Part shown: piece after piece, positions 5,608 to 10,501 of the stretch
Layout: each line of letters starts with the position of its first letter
Position numbering within the stretch: position 1 is the stretch's first letter
Assembly: GCA_002433485.1 (NCBI GenBank)
Contig: DJIF01000093.1
Location: 1-10,501 of the forward strand
From: Deltaproteobacteria bacterium UBA6601
GTDB lineage: Bacteria; Myxococcota_A; UBA796; UBA9615
Direction: 5' to 3'
Length of the DNA stretch: 10,501 nt
Made by a program: the position numbers and the translations under genes
The notes under the pieces: model-generated
What the model saw: only the letters and a program-made list of their open reading frames with translations
Database searches by the model: none
What the model was told of the DNA's origin: nothing

Positions 5608-7319
5608 GCCGGCTATTATCCATTGGTCGCGGTCTACGCTCAGGTCGGCAGTTGGCCCCTGCCCCTTTGTGCATTGATGGTTGGACCGGTACCGGTGAGG
5701 CCGCGAGCCTGCTGGGTGAAGTTGAGCATGGACTTGCTGCAGGTCACTACACTCAACTTAGGTTGCGGCTGGACCGACAGCAGCTTTCAGCTCAGTCTTT
5801 GGTCGATTCGGCGCTGCACGAAGTTCAGCTGCAGGTGTGTAGTGATCGGGGAAATCCCCAGGAGTTTGTTCGCGCTTTGGTGCGCGCCCGAAAAGACCGG
5901 CCAAGATTGGCGGTACAGCTTGGTGAGGATTTGAGTGCAGAGGCATGGCTTTCCTGGATCAAGCTGTGCGAGGAGCAAGGGGTTGAAGAACTGCAGTTGG
6001 GTCTGGAGCCGACTGGGTTAAGGGAGCTGCCCGAGCGAGTCCGGTCTCGCCTAGGAGAGCTGGCGGTGCGGGCACCCTGGCGTCGTCCGCGGTTGATAGC
6101 AGAGGCTCCAATCCTGCAATTGCTCCAGCAACTACCTGAAGGTGCGGATGAGTCGGGCCGGCTGCTGGATTCTCGTGCGGGTAGCAGGGACTCTTGGAGC
6201 CAACCTGAAGGGGCGAAACTTAGCTTTGCTCCAGGTGCGCCACGCTTGTCGATTGTGGTGCCGACCTGCACGGGGTCAAAGGCCTGGCTCGTTCCTTGTC
6301 TTCGGTCCATTTCTCAACTCAGGGGTCCGCCCTTTGAAGTAGTGGTCGTCCTGGATGGTCCGGCCCCTGATCTCACAGGGTTGATTCGCACGGAGCTGCC
6401 GGCGGCGCGGGAACTTCGTCTATCGGTGAATCGAGGCTTTGCTCATGCCGCGAATGCCGGCCTTCGTAGCGCCCGTGGAGAGTTGCTGGCCTTGATCAAT
6501 GATGACACTGAGCTGGCTCCCGATTGGCTGCAGGAAATCGATAGGGCTGCACGCAGCCACCCGAACGCTGGCTTCTTTGCCAGCCGGATTCTTCAGCATG
6601 CTGCTCCTGAGCTGGTGGACTCCGCAGGTCATGGCATGACACGCTGGGGTGAGGTCTTTGAGCGCGGCTCAGGTAGCCCCGACAGCAGCGCCTTCGATCC
6701 TGACTGCTGGGTTCTGGGTGCGCCTGCCAGCGCAGCCGTCTACCGTCGTGAGTTGATTCGCGATTGCCGCGGTTTTGATGAGGGCTTTGAGGCCTACCTT
6801 GAAGATCTCGACCTCAGCTTGCGGGCTCAACTTTTGGGGTACCCCTGCCTCTATGTTGGCGGCGCACGACTGAGCCATCACCGGAGCAGGTCTTATGGAG
6901 CCCGTGCCGCGCAGCGCGCGCGCCTTCTGGCGAGAAATCGGATTCGGCTGCTGCTTCGGGCGATGCCTTCTGAAGTGGTTGCCGTTGGAGCGCCAGCGAT
7001 TCTGCTCTCGCAGCTGATTGGACTAGCTTCGGATTTGCTCCACTCTCCCAGTAAACTTGCGGCGCTGAGCGGGAGCCTGGAAGCTGTTTCAGCGGCTCGC
7101 GAGAGCTTGGCACAGCGGCCAGCGGTCCTGGGGCGGCGCAGAGTCGATGGTCGATGGTCGCGCGCCATTTTTACCGCTTCCGAACGGCAGCTTCTGGAGC
7201 TATGTGATGGCGCTGGGGCAGGACAGCTGCGCCGTCGCCGGGCTACCCTGTGTCGCCTCCTGGGGGCGCTCGTTGACCTTCACGAGCGGCTGCAGCGGCC
7301 AACATCTATGGGGAGATGA
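5604..7319 (+). CDS. GT2 glycosyltransferase with unrecognised N-terminal alpha/beta domain
   Basis: The 571-residue protein is about twice the length of a plain GT2 enzyme. The GT-A domain covers about 214-430: RLSIVVPTCTGS (214-225), FEVVVVLDGPAP (244-255), VNRGFAHAANAG (275-286), the metal-binding INDDTE (298-303) and YLEDLDLSLR (398-407). Residues 1-205 match no family I can name. They alternate strands (51-56, 74-79, 101-106, 129-134) with amphipathic helices, as in a beta/alpha barrel or Rossmann-like fold. A region of about 140 residues after the GT domain is helical and Arg/Leu-rich, with a hydrophobic stretch near 458-478. The start is TTG at 5604, overlapping the previous stop as TTGA with GGAG 6 bases upstream; no better start is seen before the domain. 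It is the second gene of the rightward operon. Glycan chain extension is likely; the role of the N-terminal domain is unknown. Confidence 0.85.
   Translation: MSRLLSIGRGLRSGRQLAPAPLCIDGWTGTGEAASLLGEVEHGLAAGHYTQLRLRLDRQQLSAQSLVDSALHEVQLQVCSDRGNPQEFVRALVRARKDRPRLAVQLGEDLSAEAWLSWIKLCEEQGVEELQLGLEPTGLRELPERVRSRLGELAVRAPWRRPRLIAEAPILQLLQQLPEGADESGRLLDSRAGSRDSWSQPEGAKLSFAPGAPRLSIVVPTCTGSKAWLVPCLRSISQLRGPPFEVVVVLDGPAPDLTGLIRTELPAARELRLSVNRGFAHAANAGLRSARGELLALINDDTELAPDWLQEIDRAARSHPNAGFFASRILQHAAPELVDSAGHGMTRWGEVFERGSGSPDSSAFDPDCWVLGAPASAAVYRRELIRDCRGFDEGFEAYLEDLDLSLRAQLLGYPCLYVGGARLSHHRSRSYGARAAQRARLLARNRIRLLLRAMPSEVVAVGAPAILLSQLIGLASDLLHSPSKLAALSGSLEAVSAARESLAQRPAVLGRRRVDGRWSRAIFTASERQLLELCDGAGAGQLRRRRATLCRLLGALVDLHERLQRPTSMGR
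7310..7315 (+). promoter_or_regulatory. Ribosome-binding site deciding a GTG start
   Basis: GGGGAG at 7310-7315 lies 7 bases before the GTG at 7323. The in-frame ATG at 7308 is blocked by a stop three codons later, so the GTG is the only start that preserves the epimerase N-terminal strand. Confidence 0.65.
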
Positions 7320-7322
7320 CGG

Positions 7323-8297
7323 GTGCGGGTTCTGGTCACTGGCGGAGCTGGATTCATTGGCAGTCACATTGCCGAAGCCCTCAGCGCAAGAGGAGATGAG
7401 GTGGTCGTCCTCGACGACCTGAGCAATGGTCGAGTTGACTGCGTTCCCGAGGCGGCCCACTTTGTTGAGGGCGATGTGCGTAGCCCGGCGGACATTGAGA
7501 GCGCCTTTTGTGCATTGAGCAGCGGATCTATTGAAGCGGTCTGTCATCTTGCTGGTCAGGCCTCGACTTTTCGTTCTTACGATGAGCCTGCCTGGGACAT
7601 GGAAGTAAATGGTGTGGGTACTGCTCGGATGATCGAGGCGGCTCGCCGTCACCGCGCCCGGCACTTTCTGTATGCCTCCTCTATGACCGTCTACGGCGGC
7701 AATGTTCAGCTTCCCGTGACCGAGCTACAGCAGTGTGCGCCGACCTCCTATTATGGAGTCACAAAGCTGGCCGCAGAACAGGCAGTCTTACTTGCCGCTT
7801 GCCAGGGCCCTGTTGAGCAGCGGCTGAGAAGCTGCGCATTTCGCATGTTCAATGTCTATGGTGAGCGGCAGGCTCTGGATAACCCCTACCAGGGAGTGCT
7901 CGGTATCTTTCTGGGGCGAGCCCTGCGTGGCGAGCCCATTGCGATCTATGGCGATGGTGAGCAGACTCGAGACTTTGTCTATGTTGGAGATGTCGCCAGG
8001 GCCTGGTTGGCTGCCCTGGATCGACCCCAGCTGAGCGGCATCACCTGGAACCTCGGTACCGGCACCCAGACCTCCATTAATGAGTTGTGGAAGATGGCTG
8101 TTTCGGCTTGTGAATTGGATCCGGCCAGCTTTGCGGTCCAATACGGTCCGCAGCGACCTGGCGATCAGCGTCACATGGCCGCCGACATCTCCAAGGCAGC
8201 GCGGGATCTGGACTGGAGACCTGAGGCTCGACTGACCGATAAGGTGCGTGCGACCGCGGCCTGGGCTCGGCAGGATCTTGCTACAGCCGATGACTGA
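7323..8297 (+). CDS. NAD-dependent nucleotide-sugar epimerase, GalE-like
   Basis: The 324-residue protein is a full-length extended short-chain dehydrogenase. The NAD-binding strand and loop read VLVTGGAGFIGSH (3-15), with the acidic residues after the second strand in VVVLDDLSNG (27-36). VCHLAGQAS is at 73-81, the catalytic Ser in ASSMTVYG (118-125, Ser120), and the Tyr-Lys pair in YGVTK (144-148). The substrate-side segments FRMFNVYGERQ (173-183) and YGDGEQTRDFVYVGDV (209-224) are characteristic of UDP-glucose or UDP-N-acetylglucosamine 4-epimerases. All catalytic residues are intact. The enzyme is soluble and would supply a C4-epimerised donor, such as UDP-galactose or an N-acetyl form, for the surrounding glycosyltransferases. 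The start is GTG at 7323, 3 bases after the previous stop. A related dehydratase or other epimerase activity cannot be excluded from sequence alone, and gluco- versus N-acetyl specificity is not decidable here. Confidence 0.93.
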   Translation: MRVLVTGGAGFIGSHIAEALSARGDEVVVLDDLSNGRVDCVPEAAHFVEGDVRSPADIESAFCALSSGSIEAVCHLAGQASTFRSYDEPAWDMEVNGVGTARMIEAARRHRARHFLYASSMTVYGGNVQLPVTELQQCAPTSYYGVTKLAAEQAVLLAACQGPVEQRLRSCAFRMFNVYGERQALDNPYQGVLGIFLGRALRGEPIAIYGDGEQTRDFVYVGDVARAWLAALDRPQLSGITWNLGTGTQTSINELWKMAVSACELDPASFAVQYGPQRPGDQRHMAADISKAARDLDWRPEARLTDKVRATAAWARQDLATADD

Positions 8298-9183
8298 AAA
8301 AGAGGGCTTCAACAAGCTTGGGGTGACTGAAGTAGACGTCTTGATTGCGAGCTTTCGGCGTCCGGCCCTGCTGGAGCAGGCGCTTTGCAACCTGCAACAG
8401 CTACAAAACCTTCATCAACCAGACCTGCTGCTTAATGTCCATGTCATCGATGAGGCCATGGGTAGTGGGGCCGGACCTGCCGCAGCGCGCAACCAGGCTG
8501 CGCTCGCCGGCAGCTCGGAGTTTATCGCCATCCTCGATGATGACGATCAGTGGACCGAACACCGGCTGCAGCGCTCTATTGCCATCCTCCAGCAAGAACC
8601 TGAGGTCGTGCTCGTCTGTGGGGACATGGAAGTCCCAGCTCGGGGGCTCGACAGCATCCTTGGGGCTCGGTTTACTATTCCTGAGCAGGGTCTCACCTTG
8701 GATCATCGAGACTTGTCGTTGGATTGCTTTGTCTGCACTTCTACCGTCACCATGCGACGCGCTGATTGGGAGCAGGCTGGAGGGATGCGAGAGGAACTTT
8801 CGCGGGCTGAAGATTATGATCTGTGGTTGCGGCTGACAGCGCGCGGAGGTCGGATTCGGTTGCTTCCGGACCGCCTGGCTCGGTACGGAGTAGCTACCGA
8901 GCGACTCTCCGACGACGTCATTGCCATGCTCGAGGCGACCCGCTCGGTCCTGGAACAGTCATCGCTTGCCCCGCTGGACGCCAGCATGCGAACCCGGCTT
9001 GGTCGCCTCGATGCTGCTCTTAGCCACCAGTTGAGTGCTCGGAACTCGCCACTGAGAGCCTTGCGTCACTCCATTCGAGCATTACGGCAGGCCCCCTTTG
9101 CGAGGCTATGTTGGAGTTCACTGGCCCGGGCTCTCCTCAGTTGCCTTGCTGTGCCGAGGTTCGGCAACATCTCACCGCCTTGA
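8290..9183 (+). CDS. GT2 family glycosyltransferase
   Basis: The 297-residue protein is a GT-A enzyme. VDVLIASFRRP (15-25) is the first strand, GPAAARNQA (62-70) the loop preceding the metal site, AILDDDDQW (80-88) the metal-binding acidic run, and RAEDYDLWLRL (172-182) the catalytic ED motif. The C-terminal 90 residues are helical and basic without a clear membrane segment. I place the start at ATG 8290, which overlaps the epimerase stop by 8 bases. A GTG at 8248 extends the frame by 14 codons but adds an unconserved Pro/Arg-rich stretch inside the epimerase gene. The ribosome-binding site is weak: AGGA at 8272-8275 is 14 bases away, so translation may depend on coupling. It is the last gene of the rightward operon. 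The four-Asp motif separates it from the N-P-D enzymes and suggests a different donor. Confidence 0.88.
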   Translation: MTEKEGFNKLGVTEVDVLIASFRRPALLEQALCNLQQLQNLHQPDLLLNVHVIDEAMGSGAGPAAARNQAALAGSSEFIAILDDDDQWTEHRLQRSIAILQQEPEVVLVCGDMEVPARGLDSILGARFTIPEQGLTLDHRDLSLDCFVCTSTVTMRRADWEQAGGMREELSRAEDYDLWLRLTARGGRIRLLPDRLARYGVATERLSDDVIAMLEATRSVLEQSSLAPLDASMRTRLGRLDAALSHQLSARNSPLRALRHSIRALRQAPFARLCWSSLARALLSCLAVPRFGNISPP

Positions 9184-9186
9184 TCA
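9181..9186. other. Convergent gene ends with abutting stop codons
   Basis: The TGA of the rightward GT2 gene (9181-9183) directly abuts the TGA of the leftward oxidase (9184-9186), forming the palindrome TGATCA. No spacer, hairpin or T-run is seen here, so each transcript probably runs into the other gene before ending. Confidence 0.85.
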
Positions 9187-10501
9187 GTTCGGTCCGCCGA
9201 GGGCGAGAACTTTGCTGGGGTTGAGGATTCCGGCCGGATCCCAAAGCTGGCGGAGACCCCGCTGCAGGTTAAGTTCCTGGGGGCTTTGCTCCCATGGCAG
9301 AAAGCGCCGTTTTGCCAGCCCAACTCCATGCTCACCGCTGATGGTGCCGCCCAGATCGAGGGCCTGGCGCATGACCTCGGCGGCGGCTTCTTCACCACGC
9401 TGCGCTCCACCCTCGTCGTACCACAGGATATTGACATGGAGGTTGCCGTCTCCAGCATGACCATAGGTGGCCAGACGCAGGTCCCTGCGCTCAGCAATGC
9501 TGTTTAGTGATTCCACCAGAGCTGGGATCGAGCCCACCGGAACCGCGATGTCTTCGCTGATGTATCCGGTTGCTCCGTGCTTTACCAGCTTGCTCAGACG
9601 TCTGCGGAGAGCCCACAGTGCGCAGCGTTCCTCGCTGCTACCGGCTGCTCGCACGCTGAGGGGTGAATCAGCACCGAGGTCATCCACAAAGCGCTCCAAC
9701 AAGTCGGCTGGTTGACCGGGTTCGCCATCGAACTCCACCAGCAACAAGGCTCCCCACCGGGGATCCAGCTCCAGTTCACCGGTGGTGCGTACCTGCTCCA
9801 GGCTGTGGGAATCAATGAGTTCCAGTGCTCGGGGACTTAGTCCTCGGCGTCGGGCGCGGGCGACCGCGCGGGCGGCAGCTGGAAGGTCAGCAAAGCCAAG
9901 CAGACTGGTACCCACCTCACGAGGTCTGGGAAGCAGGCCCAATCGAATGCTGGTGATGATGGCAAGGGTTCCCTCAGAGCCGACCAAAAGGCTGCTCAGG
10001 TCGTAGCCAGCGACGCCTTTGGGCTGGCGTCGTCCGGTTTCAATGAGTCGACCGTCAGCGCAAACAGCGCTGAGGCCCATGACGAAGTTGCCCGTTACCC
10101 CATACTTCAGGGCCACCGGACCACCAGCGTTGGTTGCGACGTTGCCACCCAAGGTGCAGTTGTCCAGGGAATTGGGATCAGGTGGATAGAACAAGCTGTA
10201 TTCCTTGGCCACATGCTCTCGGAATGCTCCTGTGATTACTCCGGCCTCTACTTCGGCGTAGCCATGTTCTGGATAGACGCCCAGGATCCGGCTCATCGAT
10301 GCCAGAGAAAGCACCAAGCCACCTGGTTCAGGAATGCAGCCTCCCGCTTTGCCCGTTCCCGCGCCGCGGGCAGTAACCGGGACTCCATTGCGACTAGCCC
10401 ATTGCAGGGAGGCCTGAACATCGGCGACCGACCTGGCCTCGACTACAGCGAGGGGCATCATCGGGGCAAGACCGGACTCATCACCCCCGTAGCCGGCCAG
10501 C
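9184..10501 (-). CDS. GlcD-like FAD-linked oxidase/dehydrogenase, N-terminus cut by the window edge
   Basis: The frame stays open to the right edge, giving 439 codons including the stop; the ATG at 10461 is internal because the 13 codons before it (LAGYGGDESGLAP) continue the family's usual N-terminal sequence. Counting from that internal Met, the FAD-binding loop ARGAGTGKAGG is at 31-41, YPPDPNSLDNCTLGGN at 92-107, NAGGPVALKYG at 111-121, VGSEGTLAI at 160-168, and the C-terminal HAGDGNLHVN (335-344) and SGEHGVGLAKRRF (375-387). These place it in the FAD-linked oxidase C-terminal family with glycolate oxidase GlcD, D-lactate and D-2-hydroxyglutarate dehydrogenases. It oxidises a 2-hydroxy acid to the 2-oxo acid; the exact substrate cannot be read. 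About 30-50 N-terminal residues are probably missing. It faces the glycan operon, so it is likely a housekeeping neighbour outside the cluster. Confidence 0.93.
   Translation of the reverse strand, partial: LAGYGGDESGLAPMMPLAVVEARSVADVQASLQWASRNGVPVTARGAGTGKAGGCIPEPGGLVLSLASMSRILGVYPEHGYAEVEAGVITGAFREHVAKEYSLFYPPDPNSLDNCTLGGNVATNAGGPVALKYGVTGNFVMGLSAVCADGRLIETGRRQPKGVAGYDLSSLLVGSEGTLAIITSIRLGLLPRPREVGTSLLGFADLPAAARAVARARRRGLSPRALELIDSHSLEQVRTTGELELDPRWGALLLVEFDGEPGQPADLLERFVDDLGADSPLSVRAAGSSEERCALWALRRRLSKLVKHGATGYISEDIAVPVGSIPALVESLNSIAERRDLRLATYGHAGDGNLHVNILWYDEGGAQRGEEAAAEVMRQALDLGGTISGEHGVGLAKRRFLPWEQSPQELNLQRGLRQLWDPAGILNPSKVLALGGPN

Noticed and set aside
7143..7158. Short tandem repeat GTCGATG/GTCGATG
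   Set aside because: Two adjacent copies of about 7 bases within a coding region are consistent with chance; there is no array.
8248..8289. GTG-initiated 14-codon extension of the last GT2 gene
   Set aside because: It would overlap the epimerase by 50 bases and adds a Pro/Arg-rich stretch with no family similarity. The ATG at 8290 gives the normal operon-style overlap.
7788..8390. Leftward open frame of 200 codons
   Set aside because: It is antisense to the epimerase and the start of the next GT2 gene, both of which have intact family motifs.
10459..10461. ATG at 10461 as the start of the oxidase
   Set aside because: The upstream 13 codons are open and encode LAGYGGDESGLAP, which matches the usual N-terminal region of the family, so the gene continues past the right edge.

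Overview
The window is a dense, moderately high-GC bacterial glycan-biosynthesis locus. Eight of the nine genes build or modify a sugar chain, and the ninth is a FAD-linked oxidase that probably marks the edge of the locus. No rRNA, tRNA, insertion sequence, CRISPR array or phage gene is visible. The lipid-carrier phosphoglycosyl transferase points to a bacterium making a cell-surface polysaccharide (O-antigen, capsule or exopolysaccharide). Nothing in the window supports a narrower taxonomic call.

Left half, minus strand (3416 down to 1): four glycosyltransferase genes read leftward as one tight operon. In order of transcription they are a GT4 enzyme (2235-3416), a GT2 enzyme (1351-2238), a second GT2 enzyme of the rhamnosyltransferase-like type (569-1354), and a GT4-like enzyme cut by the left edge (1-572). 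Each junction is a 4-base ATGA or GTGA overlap. Most starts have a purine-rich ribosome-binding site 7-8 bases upstream.

Centre: a 67-base divergent gap (3417-3483) is the only noncoding space longer than 3 bases. It should hold or adjoin the promoters of both operons. A candidate sigma70-type promoter for the rightward operon begins in the gap and runs into the annotated start of the next gene, which favours a start 14 codons downstream.

Right half, plus strand (3484 to 9183): four overlapping or abutting genes. They encode a GT2 domain fused to a membrane-bound phosphoglycosyl transferase (3484-5607), a GT2 enzyme with an unrecognised N-terminal domain of about 200 residues (5604-7319), a GalE-like nucleotide-sugar epimerase (7323-8297), and a further GT2 enzyme (8290-9183). 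The likely division of labour is that the fusion protein loads the first sugar on the lipid carrier and may add another, the epimerase supplies a donor sugar, and the glycosyltransferases of both operons extend the repeat unit. No flippase, polymerase or ABC exporter is present, so the locus must continue to the left or export lies elsewhere.

Right edge, minus strand (9184-10501): a GlcD-like FAD oxidase, cut at its N-terminus by the window edge. It converges on the glycan operon with directly abutting stop codons.

The most unusual features are the GT2-phosphoglycosyl transferase fusion, with several altered motif residues; the unassigned alpha/beta N-terminal domain on the 571-residue GT2; and the loss of the second glutamate of the GT4 E-x7-E motif in the 393-residue enzyme.
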